64,000 nucleotides of DNA, from assembly GCA_031422315.1 (NCBI GenBank), contig JANOQN010000011.1, positions 62,001 through 126,000 of the forward strand. The letters are read 5' to 3'. Origin of the DNA: JANNYA01 sp031422315 (GTDB taxonomy: Bacteria > Pseudomonadota > Gammaproteobacteria > Xanthomonadales > SZUA-5). Shown here one piece after another: positions 28,101 to 34,291 of this stretch (its first letter is position 1; every line of letters starts with the position of its first letter). The notes beneath the pieces were generated by a model. That model saw only the letters and a list, made by a program, of their open reading frames with translations. It searched no databases and was not told the origin of the DNA. Both the position numbers and the translations under genes were made by a program.

Positions 28101-28397
28101 GGCCTGCTCGCGCTGCGTGAGCGCGTCGAGATGGAGCATTCGCACTCGAGTTTGATCGGGTTGTTAGAAGAAGCAAGGCAAGAACGCGATAGCGCACTCG
28201 ATGCGCTGAATCGGCAAATCACCACCGAACGCCCGGCCATTGCCAGCCAAGCGCAGCTGCTAACAGTGGTGCGGCTCAGCCATTTGAGCGGCGATATGGC
28301 ACTCGAACAAGAAGCAGATTTAGACGTGTTTTTTGATCGCGTGCGCACCGCCGTGGTGCCCATGCTGCTGATGGGCATGCGGGTTCGGCTCGAGTAA
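25140..28397 (+). CDS. large P-loop ATPase with a BrxC/PglY-like central region
   Basis: A 1085-residue cytoplasmic protein. Walker A is GPSGTGKTT (residues 58-66) and Walker B is LVLFDD (242-247). Residues ~500-760 follow the pattern I associate with BrxC/PglY of BREX phage-defence systems: RGADLVNKRGDLIQQIKQAM, then GEVFVAGKAL, TKLIDSVYPQVALL, and RFRRRPLGWPDLEVVLLVA (719-737). The C-terminal ~250 residues are charged and helical (likely coiled coil). GGAGG lies just upstream of ATG 25140. No other BREX component is nearby; ruvC follows 8 bp after the stop. Family assignment is by memory of patterns, and the Walker A differs from typical BrxC. Confidence 0.6.
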   Translation: MLLAHLYQNELKFDVAIEHSPQFLLSKASALQLQRFFQLWHLRAEASNQAPALLYFHGPSGTGKTTLMRYIAGLDSTNIDAVQRLPGVDEGHLPSHIDSFRAQPPRILAISAAQTAPLDAHVESPSSLALSLIIASLNQAEGLSFSSLALAELERMLTLRQSFDAFVRGFQARTGLSWTNARDSERVLREDIVKSISAATQEGREAAEALFNQANATHTNLADYLQSRILALQGQAAKARTLVLFDDLHSRFSAAELAEVLPQLAKLCLGCNGALIICGFGQHPMEAVQSVIDAAAISALERTADSQSEPAATFEINHVALHARDALVMLQAGVLKPNSMANLQLAMFAPPTSHPFSNDMLRWLDELSAQQPQLNVRTVLLETLRNSRDLPALALLTPAHVWPQFAALLPETTRAQVDEALGEREGVQAALLAALALAPLAGTATVPEARLIELCQIKLGDPVVPTQSLALLEAAGWMRRIEQGAALNLPESAVRHVGGEITSLSTREKMRVMADLVYNGVLNEQDCVDHANGRSYGFNRLCDAHALGSASHELTLMLITPLSGDYVDFDEFRAVLRSAEGGGQVVMKLANMPNLHQQLNELERARGADLVNKRGDLIQQIKQAMLAGEVFVAGKALKNTAALVQFQVEAALTKLIDSVYPQVALLSHPQNDVLAMIRVVLGGRDLPAFENADALVMVREYLEQRTGQLVSLNDLVQRFRRRPLGWPDLEVVLLVARLVNARLVSVRIDAHAARPAEAAEAFTNAALWSKVMLVRMAPGVTEAMLASSELAQRLFGTPFPLDSANNLAARIRAELEHWRVELSAMASSSEAFSGVHDAREALTELRKLGILREVGEFLEQFVDLGELLEDIGADLAELRKTRQQNGPVYALLRKLLVEIQPNLTSLSRDADGFKDIERLRQLQTAPSATEAISEIEQLCARVVGRNFELIASARDTAMAKIDEALAQVEETLSKLTPAPLVEERCKRGLLALRERVEMEHSHSSLIGLLEEARQERDSALDALNRQITTERPAIASQAQLLTVVRLSHLSGDMALEQEADLDVFFDRVRTAVVPMLLMGMRVRLE

Positions 28398-28405
28398 ACC
28401 AGCGC

Positions 28406-28924
28406 GTGAACCCCACCACCCGAATTATCGGTATTGATCCAGGTTCAAGGCGCACTGGCGTCGGAATTATTGACGTGCGGCCCGGTTATTCCAAACACGT
28501 CTGCCATGAAGTAGTTGCTACATTTGATGAGGCATTTCCGCTGCGTTTAAAAGATATTTTCGACGGCGTAAGCGCACTGATCAAACTTTGGCAGCCCGAT
28601 GAATGCGCGATTGAAACGGTATTTCTAGCGAAAAATCCCTCCAGCGCATTGAAGTTAGGGCAGGCGAGGGGCGCTGCAATCTGCGCAGCCGTAAATGCCA
28701 ACTTACCGGTATTTGAATACGCCCCGCGCGCCATCAAGTTGGCGGTGGTTGGCACCGGAGCTGCGGAAAAAACCCAGGTGCAATACATGGTCGGCATACT
28801 TTTAAACCTGCAAAACCAAACGCTACAAGCCGACGCCGCTGATGGCCTGGCCGTCGCACTCACGCACGGGCAAGTGCGCGCTACCGCGCAGCGTTTTGGG
28901 GTTAATGCGGCGCTGTTTCGGTGA
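28406..28924 (+). CDS. ruvC: crossover junction endodeoxyribonuclease RuvC
   Basis: A 172-residue Holliday-junction resolvase (E. coli: 173). Catalytic acidic residues are visible in GIDPGSRRTG (Asp), CAIETVFLAKNP (Glu) and DAADGLAVALTH (two Asp three apart). ARGAAICAA and AVVGTGAAEKTQVQ are conserved RuvC segments. The start is GTG at 28406, 8 bp after the stop of the BrxC-like gene, with only a weak ribosome-binding site, so translation may be coupled. ruvA and ruvB, the usual partners, are not in this window. Confidence 0.93.
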   Translation: MNPTTRIIGIDPGSRRTGVGIIDVRPGYSKHVCHEVVATFDEAFPLRLKDIFDGVSALIKLWQPDECAIETVFLAKNPSSALKLGQARGAAICAAVNANLPVFEYAPRAIKLAVVGTGAAEKTQVQYMVGILLNLQNQTLQADAADGLAVALTHGQVRATAQRFGVNAALFR

Positions 28925-29042
28925 GTGGGTCGCATCTTGTTGCCTGATACTTCGCAAAACCATAAATGCCAATTCAGTGATCGGGCTATGTCATAAATTT
29001 TTTGACTTAGGCGAACGATTTACTCGAGCGTATGCTTTCCTT

Positions 29043-29250
29043 ATCGTCATCCCCGCGAAGGCGGGGATCCAGTACAGGTGTCAAAAACTCTCACAACAGC
29101 GTTCGAAACCCGGGTTCGTCGAGAGCTTGCGCCTTTTACGCAAGCGTATGGCCCGCCTCATCGTCATTCCCGCGAAAGCGGGAACCCAGTACAGGTGTCA
29201 AAAATTCTCGCAACTCCGTTAGAAACCCGGGTTCGTCGAGAGCTTGCGCC
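29043..29250. repeat. two direct copies of a 91-bp palindrome-bearing repeat
   Basis: Units at 29043-29133 and 29160-29250 are near-identical. Each begins with the palindrome CCCCGCGAAGGCGGGG (or CCCGCGAAAGCGGG), continues CCAGTACAGGTGTCAAAAA and ends in GGGTTCGTCGAGAGCTTGCG. The same head sequence recurs at 48468 and 53694. The family resembles REP-type intergenic repeats. The short overlapping frames here are translated repeat, not genes. Confidence 0.85.
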
Positions 29251-29276
29251 GACTGTTAATGTCTTCACGTAATACC

Positions 29277-29319
29277 GTCTAACTAAGGTGCGCAATTGTG
29301 GCACCGGAACTTGTTGACC
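29277..29319 (+). repeat. degenerate attC-like site at the left end of the cassette array
   Basis: GTCTAAC at the left end and GTTGACC at the right resemble R boxes, with an internal GGTGC/GCACC hairpin. At 43 bp it is short and the R boxes are not perfectly complementary. I list it because it precedes the first cassette-like genes; it may be a relic. Confidence 0.35.
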
Positions 29320-29365
29320 TAGGCGCGAGCAGAGGAATAATCTTTGTCGTCTAATTCAAAGTTGG

Positions 29366-29659
29366 GTGCCTATCGTGCATATCCCAGATCTAAGTACAAA
29401 TTGCTACGGTGCGTCTGGCGATGCGTTGAGATCAGTGGGATGGCTGGATACCGGCCATGAATTCCCGACAGGCGGATCATCAGCTGAGTTCATCTCAGCG
29501 TTGCACGGGCACTTGGCCAACCCTTTCGGCGTCTGGGCTTTTATGGGTAGCCATCAATGCGAGCTATGCCCTACTGATCAAGGGCCATTCGGCAATGGGG
29601 AACTCTTTATTCCAACTGCGAAACTGTGCTACGTCGCGCCATTGATGATTGCCCAATAA
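29366..29659 (+). CDS. cassette-borne hypothetical protein, probably C-terminally truncated
   Basis: A 97-residue frame (GTG start, or GTG at 29375). HIPDLSTNCYGASGDALRSV, VGWLDTGHEFPTG, GSHQCELCPTDQGPFGN and ELFIPTAKLCYVAPLMIA match a small-protein family that I have seen in integron cassettes and elsewhere. In that family the match continues for ~30 residues after xxYVAPELIxHY. Here the frame stops six residues after YVAP, so the C-terminal part is lost. Function is unknown. A CxxC pair (CELC) could bind metal. Confidence 0.5.
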   Translation: MPIVHIPDLSTNCYGASGDALRSVGWLDTGHEFPTGGSSAEFISALHGHLANPFGVWAFMGSHQCELCPTDQGPFGNGELFIPTAKLCYVAPLMIAQ

Positions 29660-29667
29660 ATCTCGCT

Positions 29668-30069
29668 ATGTATGACGCTGGCGAAGTATTTATTTCTTTG
29701 AGTAAGTCAAAATGCGTCGCTGGTCTAAAATCTGGAACAGCAGAAGACCGAAAGGACCGCGAAGTTTTCTTTGACCTTGCCGCGATACTGTGTGCAGGAT
29801 TGGTTAGTGAGCAGCTTGCAAGCCAGCGAAATGGAAATCTGAGCCCAAACAGTAAATGTGCAATCCCAGATCAAAAATTAGCGCGTCAGCAGCTTGGCGA
29901 AGCAAATCTATCAAAGAAGCTTGAAGTGCACGAAAAGGTCGAAAAGGCGGCTAGAGATCTTTTGCAATTGAAGTGGCAAGAGGTCGAGCATTTAGCCGAG
30001 TTCCTGTTCGAAGTAACTAGTGCGCAACCCGACGAGATTCTGAACGTCATAGAAGGTTCCAAACATTAA
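29668..30069 (+). CDS. hypothetical protein, possibly a remnant fused by deletion
   Basis: A frame of 133 residues from ATG 29668 (GTG at 29626 is possible but overlaps the previous gene). It is acidic and helical with no signal peptide. The segment DLAAILCAGLVSEQL, then about 60 residues and VEHLAEFLFEVTSAQPDEI, weakly recalls the C-terminal half of peptidase M41-like proteins, but no HExxH is present. No ribosome-binding site is obvious. Together with the truncated gene before it, this suggests a deletion joining two cassettes. It ends at the attC-like site 30059-30145. Confidence 0.4.
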   Translation: MYDAGEVFISLSKSKCVAGLKSGTAEDRKDREVFFDLAAILCAGLVSEQLASQRNGNLSPNSKCAIPDQKLARQQLGEANLSKKLEVHEKVEKAARDLLQLKWQEVEHLAEFLFEVTSAQPDEILNVIEGSKH

Positions 30070-30145
30070 GCTCAAGCCGACCGCCGAAAACTATGGTCGC
30101 ATCAACCGAACGCTATCGCGCGGTCGGCCTAGAAAATTGTTGGTC
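30059..30145 (+). repeat. attC-like recombination site
   Basis: The outer boxes CCAAACA and TGTTGG pair with one bulge. The inner boxes GCCGACCGC and GCGGTCGGC pair perfectly (9 bp). The central 30096-30120 is identical to 3953-3977. It separates the broken fusion from the HEPN gene. Confidence 0.6.
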
Positions 30146-30172
30146 ATCAATTGATACATCGCGGAAATTGAG

Positions 30173-30616
30173 ATGAAAGACGTTAGACCTGAAATTCCTG
30201 CGCTTGCCTTCATCACTGCTCAGATTATCCAAGAGGCCCATAACTCGGATGCACTGAGCAACGCGACCCGTTGTGTTGAGAATAAATACCAAGTGCCTGT
30301 TCGCTCATGTAGCGTCATGAATCCCGCGCACATTCTCGGACTTCTGTATTGCCTCATCGTGGTTCCGAAAGAGTATTGGCTCCACGATAAAGAACATCCA
30401 ATTGTTGCGAAAATTGATGCTGATAAACTACTCCGCCTTGTGTCTGTTTCGCTGAAATCGAAGGCGTTCGAGACGAATCCGGTCTATGCTCTTTTGCGTC
30501 ACCTACGAAATGCGGTAGCACATGTCTGTTTCACCTTGGAAGACGACAATTTCACTTTCTGGGATCAAGACCAACATACAAAGCAAGTAACTTTTCGCGG
30601 CACTTTTACACACTAA
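30173..30616 (+). CDS. HEPN-motif protein (pEK499_p136-like) in an integron cassette
   Basis: A 147-residue soluble, helical protein. The key element is LLRHLRNAVAHVCF (about residues 108-121), an Rx4H HEPN signature (R-N-A-V-A-H), followed by FTFWDQD. In the pEK499_p136 HEPN clade an acidic/aromatic strand follows the motif in the same way. HEPN proteins are usually RNA-cleaving toxins or effectors of defence systems. No antitoxin-like partner is in the same cassette. ATG 30173 follows GAAATTGAG, a weak ribosome-binding site. Flanked by attC sites at 30059 and 30706. Confidence 0.6.
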   Translation: MKDVRPEIPALAFITAQIIQEAHNSDALSNATRCVENKYQVPVRSCSVMNPAHILGLLYCLIVVPKEYWLHDKEHPIVAKIDADKLLRLVSVSLKSKAFETNPVYALLRHLRNAVAHVCFTLEDDNFTFWDQDQHTKQVTFRGTFTH

Positions 30617-30705
30617 GTTTGAGCGAGTTTCTGTCGACAGTGGGCGCCTTGCTAGCAAATCTCAGAAACGCACAGCCAAACGTCCACTAGCTCGCACGCC
30701 TTGAT

Positions 30706-30801
30706 GTCCAACAATAAATTGCAGGCCGACCATTCGGCATTTGGCGGTATCGCGCTACCATTGGTTTTCGGACCGTATGTCGGCTGAATTAAACGTTAGA
30801 C
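30706..30801 (+). repeat. attC recombination site
   Basis: R'' is GTCCAAC (30706) and R' is GTTAGAC (30795-30801), matching RYYYAAC and GTTRRRY. The inner L boxes include GCCGAC / GTCGGC. The 96-bp site is clearly homologous to the one at 32387-32482 (shared TCGGCTGAATTAAACGTTAG end), as expected within one integron platform. Confidence 0.8.
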
Positions 30802-30821
30802 CTTTCTGAGAGGAACGCTGA

Positions 30822-31370
30822 ATGTCGAGTATCTATTTCAATCCCTGGATTGGCTCCAAGTACGGTCATCGAAGCTGTTTTGGATGTTCGGTTCTTGTCT
30901 TGGGTGAAGCGCACTATGGCAGCCTCGGTGACCGAACGAGTACTGAATTCACGACTGAGATCGTCAATTGGCTCGGGCAAGAAGACAGAAACGCATTTTT
31001 TACGAAGATTGCGAAAATGCTGCTTGGAAAAGATGGAAAAGCTTGGCTGGACAACGAAACGCGAGCAGATTTGTACGAAAATATAGCGTTCTACAACTAC
31101 GTTCAGTGCTTCGTAAGTGGTCCACGCGTTGCGCCTACCCAAGAACAATGGCGAATCTCCCATCCTGCTTTTCCTGAGGTGCTGTCGTTGTTAAAGCCGG
31201 AAGTTATTGTTGTCTTGGGTGATCGTTTGGATCAGCACATGGTTCCAGTTCCGCCAGAAATAAAGAGCTGTGTTGTTATGCATCCGTCTTCAAGTCGCTT
31301 TTCATACAGAGAATGGAATCTCGAGTTCAAGAATTGCGTCCAAGCTGCGCTCTCGGGAAGAATAGTCTAA
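30822..31370 (+). CDS. uracil-DNA-glycosylase-superfamily-like protein (cassette gene)
   Basis: A 182-residue protein. SVLVLGEAHYG at the first strand, FYNYVQCFV, PEVLSLLKPEVIVVLGD and a late HPSSSRFSYREW follow the order of motifs in the UDG fold: catalytic water loop, N-rich strand, central strand, and HPSP-like loop. It lacks the GQDPYP motif of true Ung, which is encoded separately at 48698. DNA-repair or nucleic-acid-editing activity is possible but unproven. ATG 30822 follows GAGAGGAAC. It forms a single-gene cassette between attC sites at 30706 and 31365, and its stop codon lies inside the latter. Confidence 0.55.
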   Translation: MSSIYFNPWIGSKYGHRSCFGCSVLVLGEAHYGSLGDRTSTEFTTEIVNWLGQEDRNAFFTKIAKMLLGKDGKAWLDNETRADLYENIAFYNYVQCFVSGPRVAPTQEQWRISHPAFPEVLSLLKPEVIVVLGDRLDQHMVPVPPEIKSCVVMHPSSSRFSYREWNLEFKNCVQAALSGRIV

Positions 31371-31438
31371 CTAATCGCCCAACCGGACGCCGGGGAGGCA
31401 CTGCTTGCCGGCCCGGCCGGTTAGCTTGGTAGTTAGGC
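31365..31438 (+). repeat. attC recombination site
   Basis: R'' GTCTAAC (31365-31371) and R' GTTAGGC (31432-31438) fit the consensus. AACCGG/CCGGTT and GCCGG repeats form the inner stem. The site is 74 bp long and includes the stop codon of the UDG-like gene. Confidence 0.78.
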
Positions 31439-31458
31439 CAGAAACAGGAGAGGAATTA

Positions 31459-31947
31459 ATGAACGATCGAGTCAGTGCGGCAATCGTGAATCCGATTAGG
31501 AAAATTACAGCCGCGTTTGCTAACAAAACTACTCAATGGATCATGGCCCCAATCTTGTGCTGCGGTATTCTTTCTGGGTGTGAGAGTCGTGCGGAGCTTA
31601 AAGATATCGAACCCATAATTCGTGAAGCCTGGTCAACTTGCAGTTTTGTGAAGGTTGAAAACCTGCGCAAAGTCAACGGACTCAGCCGGGGCGAAGAATA
31701 TGTGCTATCGATTGGATACGATCTCATTGTGCAGTATGAAGTGGTGCCCAATAGTGACAAGTTGGGTAGCACTTCTGCCTTTACCCAAACCTGTAAGGGC
31801 GGCGCTCAGAGGATCGCTCTGGCTAGGCTTACGGTGCAGCAATTTGGTTACCAAAAAGGTTCGAAAAAAGGGCAAGCGCTTGCTGTAGCAGGTGAATACA
31901 CTTTCGTTCACCCCGAAAACGGCTGGGTTCTATCCAGTGCGCGCTAG
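31459..31947 (+). CDS. putative lipoprotein (cassette gene)
   Basis: A 162-residue protein from ATG 31459, preceded by GGAGAGGAATTA, a strong ribosome-binding site. The same frame is open further upstream but there it runs over the attC site. The N-terminus has basic residues, a hydrophobic stretch and the lipobox LSGC near residue 41, so it is likely lipidated and exported. The mature part is ~120 residues with FVHPENGWVLS near the end. I do not recognise the family. It shares a cassette with the next gene (25 bp apart, no attC between). Confidence 0.65.
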   Translation: MNDRVSAAIVNPIRKITAAFANKTTQWIMAPILCCGILSGCESRAELKDIEPIIREAWSTCSFVKVENLRKVNGLSRGEEYVLSIGYDLIVQYEVVPNSDKLGSTSAFTQTCKGGAQRIALARLTVQQFGYQKGSKKGQALAVAGEYTFVHPENGWVLSSAR

Positions 31948-31972
31948 TGAAGGCTAAATTAGGAGTTGAGTT

Positions 31973-32392
31973 ATGTCTAAGTGGAATGATCTGGATCTTG
32001 CAAGATTGATTACCGAAATTCTTCTTGCGGTGCAATACGCTGAGGCGGATCACCACCTAGGAAGGCCATTTCAAACCGCCTATCAATTGGCTATCGCGCT
32101 AAAGTTCCGATACCCCGAAGTGTTTCGGCAAATTGGGTTGCCCGTGGGAGGTATAGGGTCGAGTTCTAAAGTCTCTTTGGCGCAGTATTTGGCACGGGAA
32201 ATTTCCCGAAGCATCGAAAATGGAACTCTAGCCAATGTCGAAGGTGGCTTTCTTTGCAACAACCATTTGTCGTCGCTGCAATTCAAAGACGGCGACACCA
32301 TCATCGAGTCATCAATGACCAACCAAGGTGAGCGAGGGGTTTCGTTGTTTAGAATGAGCTGTAGCACGCCTAGGGTGTGCCGAATGCCCTAA
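31973..32392 (+). CDS. hypothetical protein, second gene of a two-gene cassette
   Basis: A 139-residue soluble protein of unknown family with an AGGAG ribosome-binding site 7 nt before ATG 31973. The N-terminal half is helical (DLARLITEILLAVQYAEAD); the C-terminal half is rich in Ser/Gly. No signal peptide, catalytic motif or metal site is obvious. Its stop codon overlaps the following attC. Co-location with a lipoprotein in one mobile cassette suggests a paired function. Confidence 0.55.
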   Translation: MSKWNDLDLARLITEILLAVQYAEADHHLGRPFQTAYQLAIALKFRYPEVFRQIGLPVGGIGSSSKVSLAQYLAREISRSIENGTLANVEGGFLCNNHLSSLQFKDGDTIIESSMTNQGERGVSLFRMSCSTPRVCRMP

Positions 32393-32482
32393 CATCAAAT
32401 TGCAGGCCGACCACGCGGCCCTCTGCGGTATCGTGCTATCGTAGTTTTTCGGGCCGCATGTCGGCTGAATTAAACGTTAGGC
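32387..32482 (+). repeat. attC recombination site
   Basis: The left box is CCCTAAC (first base off consensus) and the right is GTTAGGC (32476-32482). It shares most of its 96 bp with the site at 30706-30801, including GCAGGCCGACCA near the left and TCGGCTGAATTAAACGTTAG at the right. Confidence 0.78.
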
Positions 32483-32489
32483 ATTGCCT

Positions 32490-32801
32490 ATGAGTAATCC
32501 AGTTACGCCTGAGGTCGTTGTTGAAATCACACTCCTTTCGTCCGAGGCTGGCGGTAGAAATGGCGCAATCTTGCGAGGTGAATATCGCGGGGTTCTAGGT
32601 ATTGGCTCAGACAACTTCTCTGTTCGGTTTTTTGTTCCTCTTGAGGGCGGTTTATTGCCAAATCAAAGAACAATATTTGGTGTCCAGTTTCTTGTGCCTG
32701 AGGCTGCACTGCCGCACTTTGCTGTTGGCACAACTTTCACCGTCTGGGAGGGGAAAGTAATTGGCAATGGTCGAGTCCTTGAGGTCTTGTACCATGCCTA
32801 A
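32490..32801 (+). CDS. EF-Tu domain-3-like small protein (cassette gene)
   Basis: A 103-residue, beta-strand-rich protein beginning at ATG 32490, directly after the attC. VEITLLSSEAGGRNGAIL, then GVQFLVPEAALPHFAVGT and TFTVWEGKVIGNGRVLEV, resembles the C-terminal beta-barrel of EF-Tu (E.....KEEGGR....... F.IREGGRTVGAG). No GTPase domain is attached. A role in binding tRNA or elongation factor would be speculation. Its stop codon lies within the next attC. Confidence 0.55.
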   Translation: MSNPVTPEVVVEITLLSSEAGGRNGAILRGEYRGVLGIGSDNFSVRFFVPLEGGLLPNQRTIFGVQFLVPEAALPHFAVGTTFTVWEGKVIGNGRVLEVLYHA

Positions 32802-32843
32802 CATGGCGCTCGAAGGACGGCGCTACAGCGCCGCAGGTTAGAC
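32796..32843 (+). repeat. short attC recombination site
   Basis: GCCTAAC (32796-32802) and GTTAGAC (32837-32843) are consensus R boxes around GGCGCT/AGCGCC. At 48 bp it is shorter than most attC sites but well formed. Confidence 0.72.
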
Positions 32844-32852
32844 ACGCTTTCA

Positions 32853-33158
32853 ATGAAACTTTCAGCTTCGAACGTCTACTGCCATGTTTGCGGTGTGCCA
32901 TTGGGCACTACGTCACCTTGGGGTGCAGATGGGAAAAATCCAGACTTCTCAATCTGTGAATGTTGCGGCGTGGAATTCGGTTATGAAGACGCAACGATGA
33001 CCTCAGCGCTGAGTCACCGCGAGAAGTGGCTCAACAGTGGCGCAAACTGGTTTTCACCACGCGCTAAGCCTGCAAATTGGTCGCTATCAGAACAGCTCGC
33101 GCGGCTTCCAGTTATCTTTCCAGCCGGCATCGTCGCCCTAGGGTCGCCCGAAGCCTAA
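32853..33158 (+). CDS. small zinc-ribbon-like hypothetical protein (cassette gene)
   Basis: A 101-residue protein with CHVCG (residues 10-14) and CECCGVEFGYED (about 34-45), a four-cysteine set suggesting a zinc ribbon. REKWLNSGANWFSP follows. This layout (CxxC...ICxCCGxEFGYxD...R..WL..GxxW) is a recurrent hypothetical family whose function I do not know. ATG 32853 starts 10 bp after the attC; its end overlaps the next attC. Single-gene cassette. Confidence 0.6.
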   Translation: MKLSASNVYCHVCGVPLGTTSPWGADGKNPDFSICECCGVEFGYEDATMTSALSHREKWLNSGANWFSPRAKPANWSLSEQLARLPVIFPAGIVALGSPEA

Positions 33159-33207
33159 CGAATCAGCTTAGATCGCGCGCAGCCGCGATCTAACCCGTTT
33201 GTTGGAC
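33153..33207 (+). repeat. attC recombination site, right end of array
   Basis: GCCTAAC (33153-33159) and GTTGGAC (33201-33207) bracket TTAGATCGCG/CGCGATCTAA, a perfect inner 10-bp inverted pair. The site is 55 bp long. No further attC was found to the right. Confidence 0.8.
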
Positions 33208-33553
33208 AAGCCCGGTCTGCCCGAGTGCGATTTGCCTCACGCGCTATAGAAAATATATTTTTGAGCACGCTTTGAGCGTGTAATTTCAAACGGCTCGTCT
33301 GCTATTTTGAGGTAGGTAGCGAGCGTTTTTGCGTATATTTCGGTGGTTCAACCCAGCGTTGGCGATGTAAGCGCTACTTTTAAGACGAGCAAGATCGCAG
33401 CGCTGGCGAGTGCCGATATTCTGGAATAGCGCTGACGTTAAAAGGTGTGCCGCCGTCGATGCGAAAAGGCCTGCCTTGATCTACGAAAAACGCTTGCGTC
33501 AGCTCGGCATTCGCGCGATCTTGATCACCCACAAACAAACCGGAGTAAACCCT
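33208..33553. other. intergenic region after the cassette array
   Basis: No gene is convincing here. A hairpin CACGCT-TTG-AGCGTG lies at about 33274-33290. The sequence is locally AT-rich (GAAAATATATTTTT near 33247) and may hold the promoter of the following membrane-protein gene. Confidence 0.3.
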
Positions 33554-34123
33554 ATGAGCGTGCAATTAGTCGATCTTTGGATGCCTATCTTGCTGGGTAG
33601 TTTTTTGGCTTGGATGGCGAGTGCGCTAATTCATATGGCGCTGAAGTATCACAATAGCGATTATCAAGAGCTCACGAATGAAGACGAAGTGGCCCAAAGC
33701 ATCAGCAAAGGCGCACCGAAACTGGGCGTGCACGCGATTCCGTATTGCGTCGATATGGGCAAAATGAGTGCGCCTGAGATGCAGGCAAAGTTCACTAAAG
33801 GCCCGGTTGCCTTCGTGACGGTATTTCCAAATGGCATGCCGCAAATGGGCAAATTGATTTCGCAACAAGTGCTGTATTTTTTGGTCGGCTGCATCCTGAT
33901 TGCCTGGTGCGCAACGCTTGCCTTGGCTCCGGGTGCGGACTACATGAAAGTGTTCAAGTTTATAGCGCCGGTCGCCTTTCTTGCATTTGGTTGGGCAGTG
34001 GTGCCGTTCTCGATCTGGTACGGTCATCGTTGGTCTACCACAGCAAAATACTTTTTAGATGCGCTGATTTACAGCCTGCTAGTGGCCGGAAGCTTTGCTT
34101 GGCTTTGGCCGAAAATGGTTTAG
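33554..34123 (+). CDS. integral membrane protein, unknown function
   Basis: A 189-residue protein from ATG 33554 with GGAG 9 nt upstream; an in-frame extension to 33410 exists but looks non-coding. Four hydrophobic segments are visible: about 5-25 (LWMPILLGSFLAWMASALIH), 110-130, 137-155 and 165-185. Between the first and second lies a ~75-residue soluble loop with AIPYCVDMGKM. I do not recognise the family. No attC follows, so it is probably outside the array. Confidence 0.7.
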   Translation: MSVQLVDLWMPILLGSFLAWMASALIHMALKYHNSDYQELTNEDEVAQSISKGAPKLGVHAIPYCVDMGKMSAPEMQAKFTKGPVAFVTVFPNGMPQMGKLISQQVLYFLVGCILIAWCATLALAPGADYMKVFKFIAPVAFLAFGWAVVPFSIWYGHRWSTTAKYFLDALIYSLLVAGSFAWLWPKMV

Positions 34124-34156
34124 GCAGCTCTTAGTCTGCGCCACGCATTTATTGCA

Positions 34157-34176
34157 GCGGGAATTGCAATTCCCGC
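34157..34176. repeat. perfect 20-bp palindrome
   Basis: GCGGGAATTGCAATTCCCGC is exactly self-complementary and sits 33 bp after the preceding gene. It could act as a cruciform, a protein-binding site or a weak terminator stem; no T-tract follows. Confidence 0.6.
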
Positions 34177-34291
34177 TCAACGGCGTGTTCGTGCCCGCGC
34201 TTAACTTTGCTTTCAAAGCGCGACGTACCGCTTTCGCGTAGAATCAATTTGCGCTTTGCGCAGTTCCTTGTTCACCATCAGAGGCAGGCCA

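Noticed and set aside
25140..28924. A full BREX defence island
   Set aside because: No methyltransferase, PglZ phosphatase, BrxA, BrxB or Lon-like gene is present around the BrxC-like gene.
29032..29272. Three overlapping plus-strand frames with repeated RRxRESGNP-like text
   Set aside because: Translations of the two 91-bp repeats, open in all frames by chance.
29277..33207. An integron integrase or attI/Pc platform
   Set aside because: No tyrosine-recombinase motif was found in any frame in or near the array.
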